Assembly (NCBI RefSeq): GCF_016405905.1
Contig: NZ_JAEFCB010000024.1
Span: 24,364-88,363 of the forward strand
Length of the DNA: 64,000 bases
Source: Variovorax sp. IB41
Lineage (GTDB): Bacteria > Pseudomonadota > Gammaproteobacteria > Burkholderiales > Burkholderiaceae_C
Reading direction: 5' to 3'
Both the position numbers and the translations under genes were made by a program. Each line of letters starts with the position of its first letter. The stretch's first letter is position 1. Below the pieces are notes generated by a model, which saw only the letters and a list, made by a program, of their open reading frames with translations, did not search any database and was not told the origin of the DNA. Below are positions 17,163 through 25,584 of this stretch, piece by piece.

Positions 17163-18545
17163 ATGCAGCTCAGCGCGTCGATCTTCAAGGCCTATGACAT
17201 CCGCGGCGTCGTGCCCGTCACCCTCGATGCCGAGGTGGCAGAAGCGCTCGGCCGCGCGTTCGGCAGCGCCGCCCGCGCCGCCGGCGAAAAGACGGTGGCC
17301 GTGGGGCGCGATGGCCGCCTGTCGGGCCCCGCGCTGGCCGAGGCGCTCGTCAAGGGCCTGGTGGCCACCGGCGTCGAGGTGATCGATGTGGGCGCGGTCA
17401 CCACGCCGATGCTCTATTTCGCGGCCCACACGCTGTGCACGAGCGGCATCCAGGTCACCGGCAGCCACAACCCCAAGGACTACAACGGTTTCAAGATGGT
17501 GCTGGCCGGCCGCGCGATCTACGGCGACGAGATCCAGGGCCTGCGCAAGACCATGGAAGACGGCACCGCCAAGCTCGCTGCCGGCGGCAGCGTGCGCAAG
17601 GTCGATGTGACCGATGCGTATGTCAAGCGCATCGCGGGCGACATCAAGCTGGCGCGTCCCATGAAGATCGTGGTCGATTCGGGCAACGGCATCGCGGGCG
17701 CCACGGCCCCCGCCATCTTCCGCGCCATCGGCTGCGAGGTGGTCGAGCTCTTCAGCGAGGTCGATGGCGATTTTCCGAACCACCACCCCGACCCCAGCAA
17801 GCTGGAGAACCTCAAGGACCTGATGGCCGAACTGGCCAAGGGCGAGGCAGAGCTGGGCCTGGCGTTCGACGGCGACGGCGATCGCCTGGGCATCGTCACC
17901 AAGGACGGCCAGAACATCTTTCCCGACCGCCAGATGCAGCTGTTTGCCGAGGACGTGCTCTCGCGCGTGCCGGGCGGCACCATCGTCTACGACGTGAAGT
18001 GCTCGCAGCGCCTGGCGCCGGCCATCGAAGCCGCGGGCGGCAAGCCGATGATCTACAAGACCGGCCATTCGCTCATCAAGGCGAAGATGAAGGAAATCGA
18101 TTCGCCGCTGGGCGGCGAGATGAGCGGCCACATCTTCTTCAAGGAACGCTGGTTCGGCTTCGACGACGGCACCTATGCCGGCTGCCGCCTGCTCGAGATC
18201 CTGAGCAAGAGCCCGGACGCGAGCGACGTGCTCAACGCGCTGCCCACCAGCTTCTCGACGCCCGAACTGAACGTGGCCTGCGCCGAAGGCGAGCCGCATG
18301 CGGTGGTCGACACGCTCGTCAAGAGCGCGAGCTTCGCCGCGCCCGCCAAGGTCTCGACCATCGACGGCCTGCGCGTGGACTGGCCCGATGGCTTCGGGCT
18401 CATCCGCGCTTCCAACACCACCCCCGTGCTGGTGCTGCGCTTCGAAGGCCAGACCGACGCGGCGCTGCATCGCATCGAAGCCGAGATGCTCGCGCTGCTG
18501 CGCACGGTCAAGCCCGACGCCAAGCTGGCCGAAGCCTCTCACTGA
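17163..18545 (+). CDS. Phosphomannomutase/phosphoglucomutase
   Basis: A 460-residue alpha-D-phosphohexomutase of the AlgC type, interconverting the 1- and 6-phosphates of mannose or glucose for lipopolysaccharide and exopolysaccharide precursors. Domain 1 begins FKAYDIRGVVP; the phosphoserine loop is VTGSHNPKDYNGFK; the Mg loop is DGDGDR in domain 2; domain 3 has GEMSGHIFFKERW, the sugar-binding loop; domain 4 has the phosphate loop RASNTTPVLVLRFE. Length and motifs match AlgC. It is followed within six bases by waaA, so both feed lipopolysaccharide core synthesis. Confidence 0.92.
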   Translation: MQLSASIFKAYDIRGVVPVTLDAEVAEALGRAFGSAARAAGEKTVAVGRDGRLSGPALAEALVKGLVATGVEVIDVGAVTTPMLYFAAHTLCTSGIQVTGSHNPKDYNGFKMVLAGRAIYGDEIQGLRKTMEDGTAKLAAGGSVRKVDVTDAYVKRIAGDIKLARPMKIVVDSGNGIAGATAPAIFRAIGCEVVELFSEVDGDFPNHHPDPSKLENLKDLMAELAKGEAELGLAFDGDGDRLGIVTKDGQNIFPDRQMQLFAEDVLSRVPGGTIVYDVKCSQRLAPAIEAAGGKPMIYKTGHSLIKAKMKEIDSPLGGEMSGHIFFKERWFGFDDGTYAGCRLLEILSKSPDASDVLNALPTSFSTPELNVACAEGEPHAVVDTLVKSASFAAPAKVSTIDGLRVDWPDGFGLIRASNTTPVLVLRFEGQTDAALHRIEAEMLALLRTVKPDAKLAEASH

Positions 18546-18550
18546 CAGCT

Positions 18551-19930
18551 GTGCGTTCCCTGCTGCTGCGCCTGTACGGCGCCTTCACCACCGTCGTGCA
18601 ACCGCTGGTGCGCCGCAAGCTGCGGCGCCGCGCGGAGGCCGAGCCGGGCTATGCCGTGGCCGTCGAGGAGCGCTTCGGCCACTACGACGAATCCATCACC
18701 GGCGAGGCCCAGTGCTGGGTGCACGCCGTGTCGCTCGGCGAGACGCGCGCGGCCGCGATCCTCATTGCCGAACTGCGGCGGCAGTACCCGGGCATTCCGA
18801 TCCTGCTCACGCACGGCACCGCGACCGGCCGCGAAGAGGGCGCCAAGCTGCTGGAGCCCGGGGACACGCAGGTCTGGCAGCCGTGGGACACGCCCGGCGC
18901 CGTCGCGCGCTTCCTGGACCGCTTCAAGCCGCGCATCGGCGTGCTGATGGAAACCGAGGTCTGGCCCGTGATGGCCGCCGCCTGCGCCGAGCGCCGCATT
19001 CCGCTGGTGCTGGCCAATGCGCGGCTCAACGAGAAATCGCTGGGCGCGGCCGAGCGCCTGGGCTGGCTCGCGCGGCCCGCGTACTCGGCCCTCACGGCCG
19101 TGTGGGCGCAGACCGAGGCCGACGCGCACCGGCTGGTGTCGCTCGGCGCCAAGGTGGCCGGCGTCTACGGCAACCTCAAGTTCGACGCGACGCCCGACGC
19201 GCGGCAACTCACCGCCGCGACCTCGCTGCGCGAGCGCCTGCCCAAGCCGATGGTGGTGCTCGCGAGCTCGCGCGACGGCGAGGAGCGGCTGCTGCTCGAG
19301 GTGCTCAAGCGCTTCGGCGCGACCTCGCCCGTGCCGCCCGAGCAGGGCGCGATCCGTTCGATCGCCAAGCGCGTGCACGACGTGCAATGGATGATCGTGC
19401 CGCGCCATCCGCAACGCTTCGACGAAGTGGCCGCGCTGATCGAATCGCAAGGCTTCGCCGTCGCGCGTCGCAGCGCGGCCGGGCAGCCGACGGACGCGGA
19501 GATCTGGCTGGGCGATTCGCTCGGCGAGATGGCCCTGTACTACGGCCTGGCCGACGTGGCGCTCCTGGGCGGCAGCTTCGAGCCGCTGGGCGGGCAGAAC
19601 CTCATCGAGCCGGCCGCGTGCGGCTGCCCGGTGGTGATGGGCCCCTCGACCTTCAACTTCGCCGAGGCCGCGCAGCTGTCGCTGGCCGCGGGCGCCTCGC
19701 TGCGCGTGGAAGGCATGGAGCAGGCGGTGACGGCGGCGCTCAAGCTGGTCGAGAACCCCGAGCGGCGTGCGGCGATGGCGCAGGCTGCGCTGGCGTTTTC
19801 TTCGTCGAACCGCGGGGCTGCGGAACGCACGGCGGCTGCGGTGCTGGCCATTGCGCAGGCGGCGGAGCCGGTGGCAGTGGAGGAAGGCGTGCCGCTGGAA
19901 GAGACCAGGGCGGAGCCGACGCTGGACTGA
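18551..19930 (+). CDS. waaA: 3-deoxy-D-manno-octulosonic acid transferase (Kdo transferase)
   Basis: A 459-residue GT30-family enzyme that adds Kdo from CMP-Kdo to lipid IVA at the cytoplasmic face of the inner membrane. The GTG start at 18551 is five bases after the mutase stop. Motifs: an N-terminal hydrophobic anchor (LLLRLYGAFTTVVQPLV), WVHAVSLGETRAA with the conserved Glu of the GT30 family, LLTHGTATGRE, METEVWP, NARL, and in the C-terminal half VPRHPQRF and LLGGSFEPLGGQNLIEPAA. It ends with an acidic tail. Essential in most Gram-negatives. It is the last ordinary gene before the AT-richer island, from which it is separated by about 260 bp with no clear gene. Confidence 0.92.
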   Translation: MRSLLLRLYGAFTTVVQPLVRRKLRRRAEAEPGYAVAVEERFGHYDESITGEAQCWVHAVSLGETRAAAILIAELRRQYPGIPILLTHGTATGREEGAKLLEPGDTQVWQPWDTPGAVARFLDRFKPRIGVLMETEVWPVMAAACAERRIPLVLANARLNEKSLGAAERLGWLARPAYSALTAVWAQTEADAHRLVSLGAKVAGVYGNLKFDATPDARQLTAATSLRERLPKPMVVLASSRDGEERLLLEVLKRFGATSPVPPEQGAIRSIAKRVHDVQWMIVPRHPQRFDEVAALIESQGFAVARRSAAGQPTDAEIWLGDSLGEMALYYGLADVALLGGSFEPLGGQNLIEPAACGCPVVMGPSTFNFAEAAQLSLAAGASLRVEGMEQAVTAALKLVENPERRAAMAQAALAFSSSNRGAAERTAAAVLAIAQAAEPVAVEEGVPLEETRAEPTLD

Positions 19931-20190
19931 GCTCCCCGGCGTTATTTCACGGATCGGCCCGGTAGTTGAAAGCCGGTGCCGCCGGACCCCGGTCCGGGTG
20001 ACGATTGTTCTCAGTGTTGGCAGAGCGGTCCCCGCAAACTGCATCGACCTATTTCCTTGTCATGGAAGCCGTCGATGCCCTGCATGTTCTCGCTCCGATC
20101 TCCCGCGTTTCCTTTCTCCTTTCCCTTTCTTTCCCGTGAATCGGGCGATGCCCGGTTTGATCTTCGCAAATCTCCCTGCGAGACGCGCAC

Positions 20191-22530
20191 ATGATCATCA
20201 GCCCGCCCTTTCTGCCCTATCGTGCCGGCCAATCCGAAGATGCATGGCTCGACACGGCCATGGCACAACCCGCCTCTCGCCTCGCGAGCACCAACGCGCC
20301 AGAAGGCTCGTTCCCGCTGAGTCTCAAACTGGCTTGGCACAACGGCATCCACATCCAGGCACCCATTGCCGGCGGGGCGTATTTGCCAGTGCGCGCTGTC
20401 GCCGATGGCAAGGTAGTTTTTGTTCATGCTCCCACTGCGCAGAACGCCGAGCTGGACCATCCGCTCAACTACAACCCGTTCCATGGAGAAACGCCGTCGG
20501 CCGCATGGACCAGCGACGGGTTCCTCGTCATCGAACACAGGACGGAGATCGGTGCCGCGGGGGCGGTTGTGACGGAAGTCGTCTATTACAGCGTCTACAT
20601 GCATCTGAGCAGCATTGCCGCTTGCCCCAGAACAGGCCTTGAGTGGTCAGTTGGCAAAGCCGTTTATCGGAAAGAGGAGCTCGGTGCGCCGGGGCAGATC
20701 TATGGGCATGACGGGCAAATCCATTTCGAGATTTGCTGCAACAAGGCGAACCTCGCGCTGCTGACCCAACGCGGACCCGACTGGGTCGATCCATTGGCCT
20801 TGCCGCCACCCACCGCCGATGGCCGCACCGACAGCGTCTTCGGCAGTCTCTACGTCTACCTGCCCGCCGGCACGCCAACGAGCACCAGTCAGCCGACCCA
20901 TCATTTGCGGGCAAGCGGCCACGTGGGTGGCGCGGCAAGCGCCGCCTCGGACCACTTCCCGCCAAATACGCTGCATACGCCTTTGTGGGTGCAGATCACC
21001 TATGAAAACGGGGGTGCGACGCTGGCAAGCTACGACGCGCACGGCACCGCTATCGGCGTGACCAGGAACGACAGCCGGGACGACTACATACACCGCGCCA
21101 ATGCCCCTGCGGCCGCTGGCCACAGCTTCGAGTACGACCTGTACGCCGCTGCCAATGACCGTCACGACGCGTTGGACGCCGCCGCCCAGGCCGTGAGCAG
21201 TCCCAGCGGCTGGTATGAACTGCTGCGTTTCGCGCGCAATCTGGGCGGCGACCCGCTCCCTTCCAACGCAGCCCACTGGCGCAAGGTCGTCACGACCTCG
21301 GGGGAGGTCTGGGCGGACCTCAATGCGCAAGGCACTTTCAAGTTCAGCGACGCCGACTTCCTGCCCGTCATGGGGTGGAACTGCTTCGACGACGATCCCG
21401 CGCCAGCCGATCAGCGGTGTGATTCGCTGCATATGAAGACGCTGATCCGAGACCCCGATCCTGCCAATGCACGACGCATGGAGTCCGTTCAACTGGCTCG
21501 CCGGCTGGGAGAAGTCGATGTGAGAAGAAAACTGCGACGCGCCATCTGCCGGTTTCCGAGCGAGTGGGACCAGACAAGCCTGCAGGCGCGCTACGGATGG
21601 CTGGAGACCGAGGACTTCAAACCCACAGACGACGACGCCACAGGCGCGCAGAAGTGGGACCGCTTCGTGAAACACGCCAACGCGATCAGTTTCCTGGACT
21701 TGCCCACGGAGATCGTGAAGGCCGATTGGCGCTTCCACCCGAGAGAGTTCGTCGGGCACATGAGGAAATGCGAATGGCTAGGGCGGGACGAATTGGCGCA
21801 ACTGGTTGTCCGGAGAACCAGGGCGCAGCCGCATATTCCGATAAATTGGGCGCAGGCAAAATCCAGAATTTCTGCCCATTACCCTCAATTGAGCAAGGCA
21901 TTGCGCAAGTACAGGATATGCACCCCAGCGCGTTGGGCTCATTTCTTTGGGCAATGCATTCAGGAGACGGACTACCTGCGGACCATGGAGGAGTATGGCG
22001 GCCTTTCCTTGGACTATGCGCCCTATTTCGGCAGGGGATTCACGCAGTTGACCTGGGCAAAAAATTATATTGCCTACGGAAAATTCAGATCCTATGCACC
22101 GCCGATTCCTTTTACCGCGGCGAATTTTCCCAATTGGCACGCCCGGTACCGGAACAATTGGTATGACGGGCGACCCTCGGCGGCGCAGATTCAACGAAAT
22201 GGCCGAAGCACATACGTTCTCGATGGAAAGCCGATCCCTTCCTGGAATGTGGAGGCGGTATCAACAGACAGCAGCATGGCATCGGACTCCGGAGGTTTCT
22301 TCTGGGTGTGGAAAGCGCTGGCAAATTCTTCCACCGGTCACCTTGCAGGAGAGTCCTGCATTCTCAGATTGGCAGACCGAGGATTTGCACAAGCCGATGT
22401 GGATGAAATAACCTACAACATCAATGGCGGCTGGAATGGGCGCGACATTCGCCGCATCACCGGGCCTTATGCGTGGGCGGTGTTGAATGATGTTCCCATG
22501 CCTGCGGGCTTTGAACGCCAGGTGCCCTGA
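20191..22530 (+). CDS. Putative antibacterial cell-wall hydrolase: M23-like module plus GH19-type domain
   Basis: A 779-residue protein without signal peptide or membrane segment. Residues about 45-200 resemble an M23 (LytM) module: WHNGIHI, an internal YMHLS and GQIHFEI. Compared with the M23 ligand set (HxxxD, YxHL, HxH), the Asp is His54 and the first His of HxH is Gln176, so peptidase activity is doubtful. The middle (about 200-510) is unrecognised. Residues about 550-779 match GH19 chitinase/muramidase domains: FFGQCIQETDYL with candidate catalytic Glu592, YFGRGFTQLTWAKNY, and ITYNINGG. Base composition falls to the AT-rich side towards the 3' end. The next gene starts one base after the stop and encodes an exported protein. 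Inferred: a peptidoglycan-degrading effector delivered by contact (such as type VI secretion) and its immunity protein; no VgrG, PAAR or adaptor gene is in the window. Confidence 0.65.
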   Translation: MIISPPFLPYRAGQSEDAWLDTAMAQPASRLASTNAPEGSFPLSLKLAWHNGIHIQAPIAGGAYLPVRAVADGKVVFVHAPTAQNAELDHPLNYNPFHGETPSAAWTSDGFLVIEHRTEIGAAGAVVTEVVYYSVYMHLSSIAACPRTGLEWSVGKAVYRKEELGAPGQIYGHDGQIHFEICCNKANLALLTQRGPDWVDPLALPPPTADGRTDSVFGSLYVYLPAGTPTSTSQPTHHLRASGHVGGAASAASDHFPPNTLHTPLWVQITYENGGATLASYDAHGTAIGVTRNDSRDDYIHRANAPAAAGHSFEYDLYAAANDRHDALDAAAQAVSSPSGWYELLRFARNLGGDPLPSNAAHWRKVVTTSGEVWADLNAQGTFKFSDADFLPVMGWNCFDDDPAPADQRCDSLHMKTLIRDPDPANARRMESVQLARRLGEVDVRRKLRRAICRFPSEWDQTSLQARYGWLETEDFKPTDDDATGAQKWDRFVKHANAISFLDLPTEIVKADWRFHPREFVGHMRKCEWLGRDELAQLVVRRTRAQPHIPINWAQAKSRISAHYPQLSKALRKYRICTPARWAHFFGQCIQETDYLRTMEEYGGLSLDYAPYFGRGFTQLTWAKNYIAYGKFRSYAPPIPFTAANFPNWHARYRNNWYDGRPSAAQIQRNGRSTYVLDGKPIPSWNVEAVSTDSSMASDSGGFFWVWKALANSSTGHLAGESCILRLADRGFAQADVDEITYNINGGWNGRDIRRITGPYAWAVLNDVPMPAGFERQVP

Positions 22531-22531
22531 G

Positions 22532-23674
22532 ATGAAATTCAAGAAAAAATCATTAGCAGTACTTGTTCTTCTCCTGAGCGGATTTTTCGCGCTCGCACGG
22601 TCCACGGAGAAGAGTACCGACACATCGTTCAAGGCATCGGGCGATAAATCTCTTGTCGGAGCGTTGACAGGAGAGGGAAAACTCTCAATTTCGCGTTTTC
22701 GAGATGGTGGATTGAAAGAGATCATTTCACTGCAAGGCGTCGCTCGATACGCCATGAGTGCCAACGATAATTACCTCGCGGTCGTGAGCAAGGTAAATGA
22801 AAAAATCGCATTGTCGATCTATGAAGCCAGAACGCGAGAATTGAGATTTCAACAATATATTGACGATCTTCCCGAGGAAGTCTGGCTCGGCAACGAGGGG
22901 GATGTGATCGGTATTTATGCCGGTGAAAAATTCACTGCGTACACCCTCGACGGAGGCGGAATGAAGAAGGTCTACTCAAAGTCTTCCGTCGAATTTCTGG
23001 CTTCGGCCAGTGGGAATTTTCTTCTGTTTAAAACAGAAGAAGGGTACCTGCAGATTGTTCGATCGGGCAATTGGGGGGATGTCGCATTGAGTTCGAATCT
23101 CGTGCAGACGGCAGTCGAAGAATGGCTCGCAATCAATAGACCGGGTGCGAAAAATCCAGGTGAAGGGCCGCTCATATTTCCCAGAAAAATCGGCCACATG
23201 AGTTTCGATGACCGACTGATAACGATTTTCCTGGGAGAAAACGATCAGACTTTCATCAACATTTGCGCATCGACGGGCCGAATAGTTTCGACTGCAGCCT
23301 ATGACGTTCGAGTCAACGTCTATCCAGATGTCGACGAGTCGGGGCGCTATTTTGGAGTTCTGCTTACTCCCAATTCAGATGATTCCAAATTTCAAAGACC
23401 TTCGACGTATTTTGGTATTCGTTTGCACGAAATTTACGGAGGCGAATCTATAGGGAAAATTCCACTGAAACAAAAGGATGTGACTGAGTACCACCGGGTC
23501 GGCACTTCGCATTTCAGTCCGACAGTCCAATGGTTCTCTTTTCTGAAGGCTGGAAAGACAACGAAAATTTCGGGCGCGATGTTGGCAGGATCGACTATGA
23601 GCGTCTGGAGAAAAGATCTAGGAAGAATGTATATTTCCAAAGAAGAAATTCAATCCCGATGCCCTTCTATTTGA
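22532..23674 (+). CDS. Exported protein, candidate periplasmic immunity partner
   Basis: A 380-residue protein with a Lys-rich start and a hydrophobic core (LAVLVLLLSGFFALA) followed by a polar mature region, a clear Sec signal. The mature part is rich in short beta segments arranged as repeated motifs (for example SANDNYLAVVSKVNEKIALS, ASASGNFLLFKTEEGYLQIV), suggestive of a beta-propeller, but I do not recognise a family. The gene is markedly AT-rich against its surroundings and uses codons rare in the neighbours, a sign of acquisition. It begins one base after the hydrolase stop (TGA G ATG), so the pair are translationally linked. Periplasmic location plus a cytoplasmic muralytic toxin upstream suggests immunity; this is inference from context only. 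Confidence 0.55.
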   Translation: MKFKKKSLAVLVLLLSGFFALARSTEKSTDTSFKASGDKSLVGALTGEGKLSISRFRDGGLKEIISLQGVARYAMSANDNYLAVVSKVNEKIALSIYEARTRELRFQQYIDDLPEEVWLGNEGDVIGIYAGEKFTAYTLDGGGMKKVYSKSSVEFLASASGNFLLFKTEEGYLQIVRSGNWGDVALSSNLVQTAVEEWLAINRPGAKNPGEGPLIFPRKIGHMSFDDRLITIFLGENDQTFINICASTGRIVSTAAYDVRVNVYPDVDESGRYFGVLLTPNSDDSKFQRPSTYFGIRLHEIYGGESIGKIPLKQKDVTEYHRVGTSHFSPTVQWFSFLKAGKTTKISGAMLAGSTMSVWRKDLGRMYISKEEIQSRCPSI

Positions 23675-23811
23675 ATTCAGCGCTGCAAAAAATCAAGAAA
23701 TTTCTGGGGACGATGCTATTGGTGAATTTGCAGATTCTCTCGGGAGCTAGCGCCGCAACGACTCGCCCGGCAGCGGGCTTTGAAGAGGCCGGCTGTAACT
23801 GGGCGAATTGA
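23659..23811 (+). CDS. Small exported ORF (50 residues), possible truncated gene
   Basis: The ATG at 23659 overlaps the last 16 bases of the previous gene. The 50-residue product has a basic start, a hydrophobic core (FLGTMLLVNLQILSGASA) and a predicted cleavage site, then only about 18 more residues ending at a TGA. The mature part is too short for a known domain. The first two thirds are AT-rich like the island; the end returns to the local high GC, so the island boundary may cut through this gene. It could be a remnant of a second immunity-type gene or a small exported peptide. Confidence 0.4.
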   Translation: MPFYLNSALQKIKKFLGTMLLVNLQILSGASAATTRPAAGFEEAGCNWAN

Positions 23812-23861
23812 ACGGTCGGGCGCCGCCCGTCGCAGCCTGAGCGGAGCCGACCGCCTCTTTA

Positions 23862-25403
23862 TCAGCGCACCGGCGGATTCACGATCACCGGCGGCACCGG
23901 TGCCGTTGGCATCGTCGGCGGCGTCGGATTGAACGGCTGCACCGGCACCGGCGGCACCACCGGGATGCTGGGCGGCGTCACCGGTGTCGAAGGCGCGAAA
24001 GAACGGTCCGGTGGCGTGGGTGAAGGCACCGCTGGCGCGCTGCCATTGCTCGCCAGCGTCGCGTTGATCGCGTCCATGTCGGCCGTCGTCAGCGTGCCGT
24101 TGGCCTGGCGCAGTTTCAGGTTCCCGAGCAGCACGTTGTAGCGCGCTTGCGCGAGGTCGCGCTTGGTCTGGAACAACTGGCTCTGCGAGTTGAGCACGTC
24201 GATGTTGATGCGCACGCCCACCTGGTAGCCGAGCTTGTTGGCATCGAGCGCGCTCTGGCTGGAGGATTCGGCGGCTTCCAGGGCCTTGACCTGGCCCGCG
24301 CCCGACACGAGGCCCAGGTAGGCCGCGCGCGTGGCCTGCGCCACGCTGCGGCGGGTGCCGTCGAGCACGCTGCGCGACTGGTCTTCGAGCGCCAGGGTTT
24401 CCTTGATGCGGTTCTCGGTGGCAAAGCCGGCGAAGAGCGGCAGGTTGAACGTGACGCCGACGGTGGCCGCGTTGATGCGCGTGCCCACGGTGCTGGTGCT
24501 GGTGCCCGTCGGGTTGCGCGTGACGTTGTAGCCCAGGTTGGCGTCCAGCGTGGGCTTGTGGCCGGCCTGCGCTTTCTGCACTTCGAGCCCGGCCACGTCC
24601 AGGCCCAGGCGCGCCTGCTGGATCGCGGGGTGCACCTCGTCGGCCTGCGCGACCCATGCGTTGATGTCCGCGGGCTGGGCGGTGGGCAGCACGACCGGCA
24701 CGGCCAGCGGCACGGGCACGCTGCCGGGGCGGCCGACGAGCTGGTCGAGCACGATCTTCTTGACCTGCAGGTCGTTCTCGGCGGCGATTTCCTGCGCGAT
24801 CACCAGGTCGTAGCGGGCCTGGGCTTCGCGCGAGTCGGTGATGGTGGAGGTGCCGACCTCGAAGTTGCGCTTGGCCGAGGCGAGCTGCTCGGCCACGGCG
24901 ACCTTCTGCGCGCGCACGAGCGCCAGGCTGTCCTGGCTCGCGAGCACGTCGAAATACGCCTGGCTCACGCGCACGATCAGGTCCTGCTCGGCCGTGGTGA
25001 ACACCGCCAGCGCGATCTCCGCCTGGCGCTTGCCCTGTTCGTAGGTGGCCCAGTTGGCCGGGCGGTAGAGCGGCTGCGTGGCGTTGATGCCAACGTTCTG
25101 CGTGTTGAAGTTGCGCGAGGCGCTGGCGCCGCGGTTGTCGCCCGTGAGGGTGTCGACGTCCAGGTTGCTGCGGTTCACGCCGGCCGTGAGACCGACGGCC
25201 GGCAGGATGCCGGCCTTGGCCTGCGCGGCGCGCGCGACGTTCGCGTCGTACTGCGCCCGCGCGCCCTGGTACGTGGCGTCGTAGCCGCGGGCGGAGTCAT
25301 AGAGTTCGTTCAGTGTCTGGCCTTGGGCCGGCAGCGCCAGCAGGGTCGCGATAACGCTGGCGAGTGCTGCGGAAAGTGGCAGAAGCCGGGGCCGTGGAGG
25401 CAT
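23862..25403 (-). CDS. TolC-family outer-membrane efflux channel
   Basis: A 513-residue outer-membrane factor for tripartite efflux or type I secretion. The signal peptide ends near LALPAQGQ; two OEP repeats of long coiled-coil helices follow (TLNELYDSARGYDATYQGARAQYDANVARAAQAKAG in part, and TLALEDQSRSVLDGTRRSVA further on). The canonical fold ends about residue 450. After that comes an unusual tail of about 60 residues made largely of Pro, Val, Thr and Ser (VPPVPVQPFNPTPPTMP is part). It stands alone with no inner-membrane pump nearby, as the general-purpose TolC usually does. Leftward, convergent with the AT-rich island, 50 bp from its last ORF. Confidence 0.88.
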   Translation of the reverse strand: MPPRPRLLPLSAALASVIATLLALPAQGQTLNELYDSARGYDATYQGARAQYDANVARAAQAKAGILPAVGLTAGVNRSNLDVDTLTGDNRGASASRNFNTQNVGINATQPLYRPANWATYEQGKRQAEIALAVFTTAEQDLIVRVSQAYFDVLASQDSLALVRAQKVAVAEQLASAKRNFEVGTSTITDSREAQARYDLVIAQEIAAENDLQVKKIVLDQLVGRPGSVPVPLAVPVVLPTAQPADINAWVAQADEVHPAIQQARLGLDVAGLEVQKAQAGHKPTLDANLGYNVTRNPTGTSTSTVGTRINAATVGVTFNLPLFAGFATENRIKETLALEDQSRSVLDGTRRSVAQATRAAYLGLVSGAGQVKALEAAESSSQSALDANKLGYQVGVRINIDVLNSQSQLFQTKRDLAQARYNVLLGNLKLRQANGTLTTADMDAINATLASNGSAPAVPSPTPPDRSFAPSTPVTPPSIPVVPPVPVQPFNPTPPTMPTAPVPPVIVNPPVR

Positions 25404-25501
25404 TGAACGTCCTTGAGGAAGAGAAAGTCTTTTTGCGCGCTCAAGCAGCGTCGTACGCTCGCGTCGAGCGAAGCGGTGCCAATTCCAGGAACACCACGGA
25501 A

Positions 25502-25575
25502 CCGGCTTTGCCGGGCCGTCGGTGTTGCCCCCTGCAAGGGGGAAGGAGAAGCGACACGAAGTGCGCGGAGCCTGG
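25502..25575. repeat. Probable interspersed intergenic repeat element
   Basis: The gap between the TolC gene and the rhodanese gene contains CCGGC-TTT-GCCGG (25502-25514) and CCCCCT-GCA-AGGGGG (25528-25542), then a conserved-looking block (GAAGCGACACGAAGTGCG). From memory this arrangement recurs in Variovorax and related genomes between genes. Seen: two hairpins. Known or recalled: a repeat family. Only one copy is present here. Confidence 0.5.
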
Positions 25576-25584
25576 GGGTGTCAT

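Noticed and set aside
19976..20194. Small plus-strand ORF before the hydrolase gene
   Set aside because: No ribosome site, no domain and a Pro/Ser/Cys-rich translation; more likely non-coding leader of the island.
20191..22530. Interpretation as a prophage endolysin
   Set aside because: No holin, spanin, tail or capsid gene is nearby, the protein is far longer than an endolysin, and an exported partner follows it.
20191..23811. A complete type VI secretion cluster
   Set aside because: No tss, vgrG, hcp or PAAR gene is present in the window; only a cargo-like pair is seen.
23817..23829. Short GC hairpin between the island and the TolC gene as a terminator
   Set aside because: The stem is five base pairs with no T-run; too weak to support.
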